Shown here piece by piece: positions 8,719 through 16,849 of a stretch of DNA of 64,000 nucleotides; positions within the stretch are counted from its first letter, which is position 1; each line of letters begins with the position of its first letter. The DNA is from Nocardioides jishulii (GTDB taxonomy: Bacteria; Actinomycetota; Actinomycetes; Propionibacteriales; Nocardioidaceae), in assembly GCF_006007965.1 (NCBI RefSeq), contig NZ_CP040748.1:1674001-1738000 (forward strand). The letters are read 5' to 3'. Below the pieces are notes generated by a model. It made no database searches. It had not been told where the DNA came from and worked only from the letters and a program-made list of their open reading frames with translations. The translations under genes were made by a program, and so were the position numbers.

Positions 8719-9865
8719 CGACGAAGGCACCACGCAGACTTCCGAGCGCAGCTACGCCCCCGAGGGCGGCGCCCGCAAGGCGAAGAAGCGCCGCAACCCC
8801 CTGGGGATCGTGGCCGTGGTCGTCGTGGTCGCGCTGGTGTGCGTCGGTCTCTACGTGGGCGTCAGCAAGGGCGTCAACTGGGTCCAGGACCAGTTCGGCT
8901 CCGCGGAGGACTTCTCGGGTCCGGGCACCGGCGAGGTGATCTTCGAGGTCCGCGAGGGCGACACCTCGGCCGCCATCGGCCGCGGGCTCAAGGAAGCCGG
9001 CGTCATCGCCTCGGTCGAGGCCTTCATCTCCGCGGCCACCGCCGACACCCGTTCCTCCAAGATCCAGGTGGGCTACTACCCGCTCCGCAAGGAGATGAGC
9101 GCCGTCGACGCGCTCGAGGTGCTGGTCGACCCCGCCAACCAGGTGAAGAACACCGTCACCGTGCCCGAGGGCCTGCGGGTCGTCGACATCGTCGACATCC
9201 TCGCGGAGAAGACCGAGTTCAGCCGTGCCCAGTACGAGGCTGCGCTCAAGGACACCGCAGCCCTGGGCCTGCCGGACTTCGCGGAGGGCAACCCCGAGGG
9301 CTACCTCTTCCCGGCCACGTACGACATCGGTCCGAAGGACAAGCCGAAGGACATCCTCGCCAAGATGGTCGCCCGCTGGCGCCAGGCGGCCGACGACGTC
9401 CAGCTCGAGAGCCGGGCCGCCGCGCTGGGGTACACCCCGGCAGAGCTGATGACCGTGGCCTCCCTGGTCGAGGCAGAGGGCCGCGGTGACGACATGGCCA
9501 AGATCGCCACCGTCATCTACAACCGCGTCGAGAACCCCGGTGCCGGCACCGGCGGCAAGCTGCAGATCGACGCCACGGTCAACTACGCGCTGGGCCGCAC
9601 TGGCACGATCGCGGTCACGACCGACGAGACCTTGACCGACCACCCGTACAACACGTACGTGGTCCAGGGACTGCCGCCCGGCCCCATCGAGGCGCCCGGC
9701 GAGGAGGCCATGGCTGCCGCCGGCAACCCAGCCGAAGGGCCGTGGATCTACTACGTGACGGTCGACCTCAAGACCGGCGAGACCAAGTTCACCGACAGCT
9801 ACGACGAGTTCCTGACCTTCAAGGCGGAGTACAAGTCCTACTGCACGACGTCGGACGCCTGCTGA
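8711..9865 (+). CDS. mltG: endolytic murein transglycosylase MltG
   Basis: Membrane-anchored lytic transglycosylase (YceG family) that cleaves nascent glycan strands and terminates peptidoglycan polymerisation. 384 aa. A basic cytoplasmic head (KAKKRRN) is followed by one membrane helix (about residues 35-58). A LysM-like subdomain follows, then the catalytic region with SLVEAEGRG, where E254 corresponds to the E. coli catalytic Glu by family pattern, and the YNTYVVQGLPPGPI motif near 315-328. An upstream in-frame ATG-like GTG at 8675 would put the head deep in ruvX; the ATG at 8711 is preferred. Confidence 0.93.
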   Translation: MLDDEGTTQTSERSYAPEGGARKAKKRRNPLGIVAVVVVVALVCVGLYVGVSKGVNWVQDQFGSAEDFSGPGTGEVIFEVREGDTSAAIGRGLKEAGVIASVEAFISAATADTRSSKIQVGYYPLRKEMSAVDALEVLVDPANQVKNTVTVPEGLRVVDIVDILAEKTEFSRAQYEAALKDTAALGLPDFAEGNPEGYLFPATYDIGPKDKPKDILAKMVARWRQAADDVQLESRAAALGYTPAELMTVASLVEAEGRGDDMAKIATVIYNRVENPGAGTGGKLQIDATVNYALGRTGTIAVTTDETLTDHPYNTYVVQGLPPGPIEAPGEEAMAAAGNPAEGPWIYYVTVDLKTGETKFTDSYDEFLTFKAEYKSYCTTSDAC

Positions 9866-9868
9866 GCG

Positions 9869-10713
9869 ATGACGCGCACCGTCTGCGGGGTGTTGGGGGA
9901 TCCCATCGCCCACTCGCTCTCACCCGTGCTGCACCGGGCTGGCTATGCCGCGCTCGGCCTTCCGTGGACCTATGACGCCCATCGCGTCGTCTCCGGGGGA
10001 CTGCCGGAGTTCCTTGCCGGACTGGGGGAGTCCTGGCGCGGACTGTCCCTGACCATGCCCCTGAAGCGTGAGGCAGTGGTGCTCGTCCCGCACCTGAGCG
10101 AGCGGGCGCGACGTTCGGGAGCCGTCAACACGATCGTGCTCTCGGGGGAGGCGCAGGCGCCACACCTGTGGGGCGACAACACCGACATCCCCGGCGCGCT
10201 GTGGCGGCGATCCGCGAGCGGACCGCACTGGAACCGCACACCGCGACCATCCTCGGTGGCGGCGCTACCGCTACGTCGGTCGGTCTCGCCCTCCTCGAGC
10301 TGGGGGTCCAGCAGATCACCCTGGTCGTGCGTAGCCCTGAACGGGCGCAGGAGACCGTGGCGGTCCTGACGGCGGGAGACGGGGCGCCGCACGTCGAGGT
10401 ACGTCTGCTCACCGATCCGCCGGGCGACCCCGGCGGCATCGTGGTCTCCACCGTCCCGGCGACGGCCCAGGACGCGGGCCTGGTCGAGGCCATGGCCGCC
10501 GCCCCGGTCCTCTTCGACGTGCTCTACGACCCGTGGCCCACGCCGTTGGCCGCCGCCGCGCAGGGAGTGGTGGTCTCCGGGCTCGACCTGCTGGTGCACC
10601 AGGCGGCGGTGCAGTTCACCCACTTCACCGGGCACGAGGCCCCCCTCGCAGCGATGCGTACCGCGGGGGAGCAGGCACTCGCGGCCCGGACCGAACGATC
10701 GGCGACATCATGA
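9869..10713 (+). pseudogene. aroE: shikimate dehydrogenase gene with an apparent 1-base deletion
   Basis: Fourth step of the shikimate pathway (3-dehydroshikimate to shikimate, NADPH). The N-terminal half reads from 9869 with GDPIAHSLSPVLH, the catalytic-lysine motif MPLKREAV and GDNTDIPGAL. After 10201 the homology continues only in another frame: VAAIRERT, then the nucleotide-binding ILGGGATATS, and on to a normal C-terminus (GLDLLVHQA). Restoring one G between 10199 and 10203 (CTGTGG to CTGGTGG) rejoins the frames as GALVAAIRERT, giving about 281 aa, the family length. No slippery heptamer is seen. Could be a real mutation or an assembly/sequencing error. Without repair the product would stop at 10369. 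Its stop overlaps the next ATG (ATGA). Confidence 0.85.
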
Positions 10714-11561
10714 GTTCCTTGGCCGTAGGACTGGTCTGCGCCGTGCTGGGCCTGCTGGTGCCCTTGATGGTGCGCCGCATCCCGGAGCCGGTCGAGTCCA
10801 CTGACCCGGTCGAGACCGCAGATGCGGCGGAGAAGTCGCTCCCCGAGCCGGTCGAGGCGTCCGTGGCGCACGACGAGGCCGCCGCCGACGTCGTCGCAAC
10901 GACCGAGGCCATCGCGGCCTCCGGCCCCACGTCACCGCCGTCCACGGAGGCCGACGACAGCGTGATCGCGACCGCGCCGGAGAAGGAGCTCTACACGGCC
11001 ATCGCCGACCACCGCGGAGTTGCCGTGGCATCGGTGCTGGCGAGTGGACTCGCTGGCGCCGTCCTGGGGTGGGCGCTCGGCTGGGCCTGGTCCCTGCTCT
11101 TCCTCGTGCCTCTGGTGCCGGTGCTCGTGGGGCTGGCCATCATCGACTGGCGGACCAAGCTCCTCCCGACCTGGGTCATCGCCCGCACCTACGCCGCGCT
11201 GGTGCCCCTGGTGCTGGTCGTCGGCGCCGTGACGGGGGAGTGGGACGACGTGCTCAGGGCCTTCTGGGGCTGGTTGATCACCGGCGGCCTCTACTTCGTC
11301 CTGTGGTTCATCAACTCGGCCGGACTCGGTTACGGCGACGTGCGGCTCTCCGGAATCATCGGCATCGTCCTGGGGCAGCTCGGCTGGGGCACGCTCTTCG
11401 CCGGTGTCTACTCGGCCTTCATCCTGGGCGGTGTCATCGGGGGTGTGCTGGCCCTGGCGAAGCTGGTCGACCGCCGCGGCGTGCCCTTCGGTCCGTTCAT
11501 GGTCGCGGGTGCGCTGATGGGGGTCGTGCTCGGTCCCTGGACCGCCGCGAATCTCGGTTGA
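10710..11561 (+). CDS. A24-type prepilin peptidase without the N-terminal methylase domain
   Basis: Membrane aspartyl protease of the type IV prepilin peptidase family, 283 aa. After one N-terminal membrane segment (about residues 4-20) comes an acidic, Pro/Ala-rich linker (about 25-95). Six or so membrane helices follow, with the catalytic aspartates in IIDWRTKLLP (near 148) and GYGDVRL (near 212). The cysteine-rich N-methylase domain of E. coli PilD is absent; the linker takes its place. No pilin or secretion genes lie nearby. M. tuberculosis has a comparable protein between aroE and aroC (Rv2551c). ATGA overlap with aroE. Confidence 0.85.
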   Translation: MSSLAVGLVCAVLGLLVPLMVRRIPEPVESTDPVETADAAEKSLPEPVEASVAHDEAAADVVATTEAIAASGPTSPPSTEADDSVIATAPEKELYTAIADHRGVAVASVLASGLAGAVLGWALGWAWSLLFLVPLVPVLVGLAIIDWRTKLLPTWVIARTYAALVPLVLVVGAVTGEWDDVLRAFWGWLITGGLYFVLWFINSAGLGYGDVRLSGIIGIVLGQLGWGTLFAGVYSAFILGGVIGGVLALAKLVDRRGVPFGPFMVAGALMGVVLGPWTAANLG

Positions 11562-11608
11562 GGCAGACGCTGCTCGGCGCGTGAACCGGGCATGGAAGAA
11601 TGCGCGGC

Positions 11609-12787
11609 ATGCTGCGTTGGCTCACCGCTGGTGAATCCCATGGCCCCTCCCTCGTCGCAATTCTCGAAGGACTTCCGGCCCACGTCCTCGTCACCACAGA
11701 CGACATCAATGACTCGCTCGCCCGGCGTCGTCTCGGCTACGGCCGAGGTGCACGGATGAAGTTCGAGCAGGACGTCGTCCGCTTCATCGGGGGCGTGCGC
11801 CACGGTGAGTCCCAGGGTGGCCCCGTGGCCATCGAGGTGGGCAACAGCGAGTGGCCGAAGTGGGAGAAGGTCATGTCGGCCGACCCCGTGGACGCCGACG
11901 AGCTCGCCAGCTCGGCGCGCAACGCCCCGCTGACCCGCCCCCGTCCCGGTCACGCCGACCTGGTGGGGATGCAGAAGTACGACTTCGACGAGGCCCGCCC
12001 GATCCTCGAGCGCGCTTCGGCCCGCGAGACCGCGGCGCGGGTGGCGCTCGGTCGCGTGGCGTCCAACTTCCTCGAGCAGGCCGTCGGTGCCCGCATCGTC
12101 TCCCACGTCGTCGAGCTCGGTGGTGTGCCCGCTCCGGCCGGCTCGGTGCCGGCCCCCGGCGACGTCGCCCGTCTCGACGAGGATCCCGTGCGCTGCCTCG
12201 ACCCCGAGGCCTCCCGAGCGATGGTCGAGCGCATCGACCAGGCGCACAAGGACGGCGACACCCTCGGCGGCGTCGTCGAGGTCGTCGTGCACGACCTGCC
12301 GCCGGGCCTGGGCTCCCACGTCCACTGGGACCGCCGTCTCGACGCCCGCCTGGCCGGTGCGCTGATGGGCATCCAGGCCATCAAGGGCGTGGAGGTCGGC
12401 GACGGCTTCGAGCTCGCGGCGACCCCGGGCTCGCTGGCCCATGACGAGATCGTCTCCACCGAGGACGGCCTGCGCCGCACCTCCGGTCGCTCCGGCGGCA
12501 CCGAGGGTGGCATGTCGACCGGCGAGGTGCTCCGCGTCCGTGCGGCCATGAAGCCGATCGCCACGGTGCCGAGGGCACTGCGTACGGTCGACGTGTCCAC
12601 CGGCGAGGCCGCCGTGGCGCACCACCAGCGCTCCGACGTCTGTGCGGTCCCGGCCGCCGGAATCGTGGCGGAGGCCATGGTGGCGCTCGTCCTGGCCGAC
12701 GCCGTCATCGAGAAGTTCGGCGGTGACTCGGTGGCCGAGACGCGGCGCAACTTCGAGTCGTACGTCGAGCACCTGAAGTTCCGGTGA
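11609..12787 (+). CDS. aroC: chorismate synthase
   Basis: Last shikimate step (EPSP to chorismate, reduced FMN). 392 aa from 11609. Signature regions: [12 protein letters not shown] at the N-terminus, the RRRLGYGRG loop near 42, [15 protein letters not shown] near 294, and [11 protein letters not shown] near 315. An ATG at 11600 would add MRG; the later ATG gives the family-typical start [12 protein letters not shown]. Stop overlaps the aroK GTG by 4 bases. Part of the aroC-aroK-aroB-aroQ run that makes chorismate with aroE upstream. Confidence 0.97.
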   Translation: MLRWLTAGESHGPSLVAILEGLPAHVLVTTDDINDSLARRRLGYGRGARMKFEQDVVRFIGGVRHGESQGGPVAIEVGNSEWPKWEKVMSADPVDADELASSARNAPLTRPRPGHADLVGMQKYDFDEARPILERASARETAARVALGRVASNFLEQAVGARIVSHVVELGGVPAPAGSVPAPGDVARLDEDPVRCLDPEASRAMVERIDQAHKDGDTLGGVVEVVVHDLPPGLGSHVHWDRRLDARLAGALMGIQAIKGVEVGDGFELAATPGSLAHDEIVSTEDGLRRTSGRSGGTEGGMSTGEVLRVRAAMKPIATVPRALRTVDVSTGEAAVAHHQRSDVCAVPAAGIVAEAMVALVLADAVIEKFGGDSVAETRRNFESYVEHLKFR

Positions 12788-13287
12788 CCGGCCCGCGCGT
12801 CGTGCTCGTCGGCCCCATGGGCGCCGGCAAGACGACGGTCGCCCACGTGCTCGGTGACGCCTGGGGCGTCACCGTGCGCGACACCGACGCAGACATCGTG
12901 GCCCGCGAAGGTCGGTCGGTCCAGGACATCTTCGTCGACGACGGCGAGAGCCACTTCCGTGACCTCGAGGTCGAGGCCGTGGCCGCCGCGCTCGCTGAGC
13001 ACGACGGCGTCCTCGCCCTCGGCGGTGGAGCCGTGCTGGACGCCCGCACCCGTGAGCGGCTGTCCGGGCACCGCGTCGTCTTCCTCGACGTCGGCCTGTC
13101 CGAGGCGGTGAAGCGGGTGGGGCTCGGCGCCGGACGTCCGCTCCTGCTGGGCAACGTCCGCGCCCGCGTCAAGGCGCTCCTCGACGAGCGCACCCCCGTC
13201 TACGAGTCCGTCGCGACCCTCCGGGTCGAGACCGACGGACGCACCCCGCAGGAGATCGCTGCGGAGATCATGGAGGCCCTGTCATGA
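12784..13287 (+). CDS. aroK: shikimate kinase
   Basis: Phosphorylates shikimate at O3. 167 aa, normal length. Walker [10 protein letters not shown] at residues 10-18, shikimate-binding DTDADIV near 36 with FRDLE (conserved Arg and Glu) near 58, the GGGAVLD loop near 80 and the lid arginine in GAGRPLL near 118. GTG start overlapping the aroC stop (GTGA), and the stop overlaps the aroB ATG (ATGA), so translation is chained. Confidence 0.96.
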   Translation: MTGPRVVLVGPMGAGKTTVAHVLGDAWGVTVRDTDADIVAREGRSVQDIFVDDGESHFRDLEVEAVAAALAEHDGVLALGGGAVLDARTRERLSGHRVVFLDVGLSEAVKRVGLGAGRPLLLGNVRARVKALLDERTPVYESVATLRVETDGRTPQEIAAEIMEALS

Positions 13288-14399
13288 CCCTCGGCGCACC
13301 CCGCGACGTCTCGACGCTGCACGTGGGGGGAGCGAGCCCGTACGAGGTCGTCGTGGGTCGCGACCTCGCCTCGCTCGTGCCGGAGATCCTCGGCGACTCC
13401 GTGCAGCGGGTCGCCCTGCTGTACGCCGGTGAGCTCGGCGCCCTCGCCCAGCCCGTCGCGGACGCCCTCGCGCCGCACTACGACGTCCTGGCGCTTGGCC
13501 TGCCCGACGGTGAGCAGGCCAAGACCGCAGCCGTCGCCAACGACTGCTGGGAGGCCCTCGGGGCAGCTGGGTTCACCCGCTCCGACGCGGTCGTCACCCT
13601 CGGCGGGGGAGCGACCACTGACCTGGGCGGGTTCGTCGCGGCCTCGTGGCTGCGCGGGGTCCGTGTGGTCCACGTGCCCACCACGGTCCTGGCCATGGTC
13701 GACGCGGCGGTGGGCGGCAAGACCGGGATCAACACGGCCGCAGGCAAGAACCTGGTCGGCGCCTTCCACGAGCCGGCCGGGGTCCTCTGCGACCTGGCGC
13801 TGCTCGAGACCCTGCCGCGCGACGAGCTGGTCGCCGGCCTGGGGGAGGTCGTCAAGTGTGGCTTCATCGCCGACCCCGAGATCCTGACGATCGTCGAGGG
13901 CAGCGACCCCGCCGCCCTGACGCCTCGCTCCGCCGAGCTCCGTGAGCTGGTCGAGCGGGCGATCCGCGTGAAGATCGACGTCGTGGTCGACGACCTCAAG
14001 GAGGCCGGTGGCCGCGACGGCCACCCCGGCCGTGAGGTCCTCAACTACGGACACACCATGGCTCACGCCATCGAACGCGCCACGGACTACAAGGTCCGGC
14101 ACGGGGAGGCTGTGGCCATCGGCTCGGTCTTCGTCGCCGAGCTCGCCCGCCTGGCAGGGGTCCTGGATCCCGCCCTCGTGGACCGGCACGTGAGCGCATT
14201 CAGCCGCGTCGGACTCCCGGTGGGCTTCGCGGACGCCGACTTCGACGAGCTGCGCTCCGCGATGGCGGTGGACAAGAAGGCCCGGGGTTCGCAGCTGCGC
14301 TTCGTGGTGCTGGAGGATCTCGCGACCCCGCGGATCCTGGCGGGCCCGTCCGAGGAGCACCTCAGGGCGGCGTACGACGCCATGGTGGCGCGGGCATGA
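13284..14399 (+). CDS. aroB: 3-dehydroquinate synthase
   Basis: Second shikimate step (DAHP to 3-dehydroquinate; NAD and a divalent metal). 371 aa. NAD-binding GGGATTDLGGFVAA near 110, substrate loop TTVLAMVDAAVGGKTGIN near 135-152, metal-ligand glutamate in GLGEVVKCGFI near 190, and metal histidines in NYGHTMAHAIE near 255 and in HGEA near 273. Overlaps aroK by 4 bases and aroQ by 4 bases. Confidence 0.97.
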   Translation: MTLGAPRDVSTLHVGGASPYEVVVGRDLASLVPEILGDSVQRVALLYAGELGALAQPVADALAPHYDVLALGLPDGEQAKTAAVANDCWEALGAAGFTRSDAVVTLGGGATTDLGGFVAASWLRGVRVVHVPTTVLAMVDAAVGGKTGINTAAGKNLVGAFHEPAGVLCDLALLETLPRDELVAGLGEVVKCGFIADPEILTIVEGSDPAALTPRSAELRELVERAIRVKIDVVVDDLKEAGGRDGHPGREVLNYGHTMAHAIERATDYKVRHGEAVAIGSVFVAELARLAGVLDPALVDRHVSAFSRVGLPVGFADADFDELRSAMAVDKKARGSQLRFVVLEDLATPRILAGPSEEHLRAAYDAMVARA

Positions 14400-14833
14400 G
14401 CGCTCCACGGGTGCTGGTGCTGAACGGCCCCAACCTCGGCCGGCTGGGGCGTCGGCAGCCCGAGATCTACGGCACGACCACCCACGCCGAGCTCGCGGTG
14501 CTGTGCCTCACGTGGGGCCACGAGCTGGGACTGGCGGTGGAGGTGCGTCAGACCAACCACGAGGGAGACCTCCTCGACTGGCTCAACGCCGCGGCCGACG
14601 AGCAGGTGGCGGTGGTGCTCAACGCGGGTGCGTGGACCCACTACTCGCTGGCGCTCCACGATGCCTGCGCCCAGCTGGAGGCGCCGCTGGTCGAGGTGCA
14701 CCTCTCCGACCCGAAGGCGCGCCCCGAGGTCTTCCGGCACACCTCGTACGTCGAGCCCTTCGCCGCAGCGACCTTCGCGGGGCACGGCGTGGAGGGCTAT
14801 CGGATGGCCCTGGAGTTCGTCGCCTCCCGCTAG
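14396..14833 (+). CDS. aroQ: type II 3-dehydroquinate dehydratase
   Basis: Third shikimate step, dodecameric type II enzyme. 145 aa. Catalytic motifs: NGPNLGRLGRRQPEIYG (loop arginine and the catalytic Tyr near 24), NAGAWTHYSLAL (near 77-88) and VEVHLSDP (catalytic His near 102). The RRQP form of the loop is like the M. tuberculosis enzyme. ATG overlaps the aroB stop. Downstream hairpin at 14851 may end this transcript. Confidence 0.97.
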   Translation: MSAPRVLVLNGPNLGRLGRRQPEIYGTTTHAELAVLCLTWGHELGLAVEVRQTNHEGDLLDWLNAAADEQVAVVLNAGAWTHYSLALHDACAQLEAPLVEVHLSDPKARPEVFRHTSYVEPFAAATFAGHGVEGYRMALEFVASR

Positions 14834-14850
14834 CCCGGAGGCGCGGTGGG

Positions 14851-14868
14851 ACACCGGTTTCCCGGTGT
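14851..14868 (+). terminator. short hairpin after aroQ
   Basis: Perfect 7-base stem ACACCGG / CCGGTGT with loop TTTC, 17 bases after the aroQ stop. No T-tract. A weak terminator or attenuator between the aro genes and efp. Confidence 0.4.
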
Positions 14869-14882
14869 GGCGTGCGCGCCAC

Positions 14883-14888
14883 TAGAAT
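14883..14888 (+). promoter_or_regulatory. possible -10 element for efp
   Basis: TAGAAT fits TAnnnT well and lies 45 bases before the efp ATG, in the only gap of the aro-nusB run. No clear -35 at 17-18 bases upstream. Confidence 0.4.
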
Positions 14889-14933
14889 CGCCAGTCGGCC
14901 CTGCAACCCCGAGACGAAGGCGGCACCCCGCTC

Positions 14934-15497
14934 ATGGCAAGCACCAACGACCTCAAGAACGGCATGGTTCTCAACCTGGAGGGCCAGCTCTGGTCCGTGG
15001 TCGAGTTCCAGCACGTGAAGCCGGGCAAGGGCCCCGCGTTCGTCCGCACCAAGCTGAAGAACGTCGAGTCGGGCAAGACCGTCGACAAGACCTTCAACGC
15101 CGGCACGAAGGTCGAGACCGCCAACGTCGACAAGCGGACGATGCAGTACCTCTACAACGACGGCAACTCCTACGTCTTCATGGACGTGCAGACCTACGAC
15201 CAGATCGAGGTCTCGCCCGAGTCGGTCGGCGACGCCAAGAACTTCCTCCTGGAGAACCAGGAAGCGATCATCGCCACCAACGAGGGTCGGGTGCTCTACG
15301 TCGAGCTGCCCGCGTCGGTGGAGCTCCTCATCGCCGAGACCGAGCCCGGCCTCCAGGGCGACCGCTCCACGGGCGGCACCAAGCCGGCCACGCTGGAGAC
15401 CGGTCACGTCATCCAGGTCCCGCTCTTCATGACCAGCGGCGAGAAGGTCAAGGTCGACACCCGCGACTCGTCCTACCTCGGCCGCGTCAAGGCCTGA
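14934..15497 (+). CDS. efp: elongation factor P
   Basis: Relieves ribosome stalling at polyproline. 187 aa with three beta-barrel domains. The tip loop reads KPGKGPAF (near residues 30-37); the PGKGP palindrome is the form described for the actinobacterial EF-P subfamily, whose lysine acts unmodified. The conserved C-terminal motif [12 protein letters not shown] is present. No EpmA/B/C-like modification gene is nearby, in line with that subfamily. Here efp follows aroQ directly, whereas M. tuberculosis has pepQ between them. Confidence 0.97.
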   Translation: MASTNDLKNGMVLNLEGQLWSVVEFQHVKPGKGPAFVRTKLKNVESGKTVDKTFNAGTKVETANVDKRTMQYLYNDGNSYVFMDVQTYDQIEVSPESVGDAKNFLLENQEAIIATNEGRVLYVELPASVELLIAETEPGLQGDRSTGGTKPATLETGHVIQVPLFMTSGEKVKVDTRDSSYLGRVKA

Positions 15498-15520
15498 CGG
15501 ACCGGCTGGTCTCGACACCC

Positions 15521-15928
15521 ATGGCTGCCCGCAGCAAGGCCCGCAAGCGCGCCCTTGACATCCTCTTTGCCTCCGAGCTGCGCTCGGAGGACCCGGTGGA
15601 CGCCCTCGACAAGGCCGTCGCCGACGGCGAGGGCCCCACCAACGCCTACACCGGTGAGCTGGTGCGAGGCGTCCAGGCGCACCGCGCCAGGATCGACGAG
15701 GTGCTCAGGCAGTACGCCCAGGGCTGGTCGCTCGAGCGCATGCCGGCGGTGGACCGCAACGTCCTGCGCCTCGGCGTCTACGAGCTGCTCTTCTCCGACG
15801 ACGTCCCCGAGGCGGTGGCCGTGAGTGAGGCCCTGGCCCTGGTCCGGGACCTGTCGACCGACGAGTCGCCCACCTACGTCAACGGTGTCCTCGGCGCCGT
15901 GATGCGCGACAAGTCCGACCTGGTCTGA
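15521..15928 (+). CDS. nusB: transcription antitermination factor NusB
   Basis: RNA-binding antitermination factor for rRNA operons, partner of NusE (S10). 135 aa. The N-terminus ARSKARKRALDILFASEL is the conserved arginine-rich helix, and PAVDRNVLRLGVYELL near residues 72-88 is the family core. ATG at 15521 chosen because upstream in-frame sequence runs back into efp in another frame. Last gene before a strong hairpin. Confidence 0.96.
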   Translation: MAARSKARKRALDILFASELRSEDPVDALDKAVADGEGPTNAYTGELVRGVQAHRARIDEVLRQYAQGWSLERMPAVDRNVLRLGVYELLFSDDVPEAVAVSEALALVRDLSTDESPTYVNGVLGAVMRDKSDLV

Positions 15929-15948
15929 CCTCAGGACCATCCACGTAC

Positions 15949-15981
15949 GCGAGCCCCGACGACCTGGTCGTCGGGGCTCGC
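15949..15981. terminator. bidirectional hairpin terminator between nusB and the tetR gene
   Basis: A perfect 15-base stem (15949-15963 with 15967-15981) closed by a 3-base loop CTG; C15948-G15982 and A15947-T15983 extend it to 17 pairs. It lies 20 bases after nusB and about 35 bases beyond the convergent TetR stop. No T-tract, as usual in GC-rich actinobacteria. Confidence 0.85.
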
Positions 15982-16016
15982 GTGGTCTCCAGGCGGTGGG
16001 GACCAGACCGTGGCCT

Positions 16017-16721
16017 CTAGGCGGTGACCGGTGCGGTGGCCAGTGCCACCGCCGAGCGGACCAGGTAGTCCTTCGCAGTGGCCCCGGCGATCGTGCGGAT
16101 CTGGGGCGCGCCGGAGGCGTCCTCCTCGACCAGGAGGCCGACACGGGCCAGCTGGAGGGTCCCCAGGCCGGTGGCGTAGAGCAGGTTCGCCAGGGCCGGG
16201 GGGTTGGTCACGTGGAAGTCCCCCGAGGCGCCACCCGCGACCAGCACCTTGGTCAGGATGCCGAGGCAGGAGGCCATCGCGCGGCCCAGCCGCAGCGCGG
16301 CCTCCTCGCTCACCTCGTCGAGCAGCTCTGGGCCCGTGCGGCGCATGAGCGTCTGCGCGCAGTCCACGAAGGCCGGATGGGCGAGTCCGTAGTCGGCAAA
16401 GGCTTCCACGAGGCGCTGGAGACGCACGGCAGGGACGGCCGAGGCGTCGTCGGCGAGGGAGAGGGCTGTGCGCAGCTCGTCGAGGTAGCCGACGAGCGTG
16501 AGCGCGAAGAGCTCCTCCTTGCCGCTGAAGTGGCGGTAGACGATCGCGCGATTGATGCCCACGGAGCGCGCGATGTCCTCGATCTGGGCGTCACCGAGGC
16601 CACGCTCGTCGAAGAGCGCCCGGGTGGCCGCGAGGATCTCCTGGGTGCGCTGGCGGCGGCGCGACGCCGCTGGGGTCCTCCCGCTGCGCTGCGCTGCGGG
16701 AGGAGTGGTGCTCTGCTCCAT
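16017..16721 (-). CDS. TetR family transcriptional regulator
   Basis: 234 aa. An N-terminal Ser/Thr/Arg-rich tail (residues 1-25) precedes a TetR HTH: RTQEILAATRALFDERG, then DIARSVGINRAIVYRHFSGKEELF (about 30-75). The C-terminal ligand domain is all-helical and unassigned. The frame stays open upstream, but the ATG at 16721 lies 6 bases after a TACACT element and gives a normal length. The divergent neighbour is an AlkA-type glycosylase, 128 bases away, which could be a target; no palindromic operator is clear in that gap. Convergent with nusB. Confidence 0.88.
   Translation of the reverse strand: MEQSTTPPAAQRSGRTPAASRRRQRTQEILAATRALFDERGLGDAQIEDIARSVGINRAIVYRHFSGKEELFALTLVGYLDELRTALSLADDASAVPAVRLQRLVEAFADYGLAHPAFVDCAQTLMRRTGPELLDEVSEEAALRLGRAMASCLGILTKVLVAGGASGDFHVTNPPALANLLYATGLGTLQLARVGLLVEEDASGAPQIRTIAGATAKDYLVRSAVALATAPVTA
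16676..16704 (-). repeat. inverted repeat inside the 5' end of the tetR gene
   Basis: TCCTCCCGC and GCGGGAGGA form a perfect 9-base stem around an 11-base loop, covering about codons 6-15 of the TetR gene. It might fold in the mRNA near the start codon or be a protein site. Confidence 0.4.
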
Positions 16722-16727
16722 GGGGGG

Positions 16728-16733
16728 AGTGTA
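16728..16733 (-). promoter_or_regulatory. probable -10 element for the leaderless tetR gene
   Basis: TACACT on the minus strand, 6 bases before the ATG at 16721, the spacing expected when transcription starts at or beside the start codon. Confidence 0.45.
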
Positions 16734-16836
16734 AGTCTTCGTGCAACCGCGTGTGACACCTGAGTGGCACGGGGTGGCGCCTGGCTGGCATGACCCGGCA
16801 CCGGCGTCGAGTCGGGGTCGTGTCGGGGGCCGGGCG

Positions 16837-16842
16837 TACCGT
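16837..16842 (+). promoter_or_regulatory. probable -10 element for the leaderless glycosylase gene
   Basis: TACCGT followed by exactly 7 bases and GTG at 16850. This spacing helps choose the start among GTGs at 16841, 16850 and 16853. Confidence 0.45.
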
Positions 16843-16849
16843 GTCACCT

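Noticed and set aside
10195..10205. Programmed ribosomal frameshift in aroE
   Set aside because: No slippery heptamer, rare-codon pause or downstream pseudoknot is evident, and family members are single-frame.
10168..10713. Second aroE fragment as an independent gene
   Set aside because: Its first 11 residues match nothing, while the rest is exactly the missing C-terminal half of shikimate dehydrogenase.
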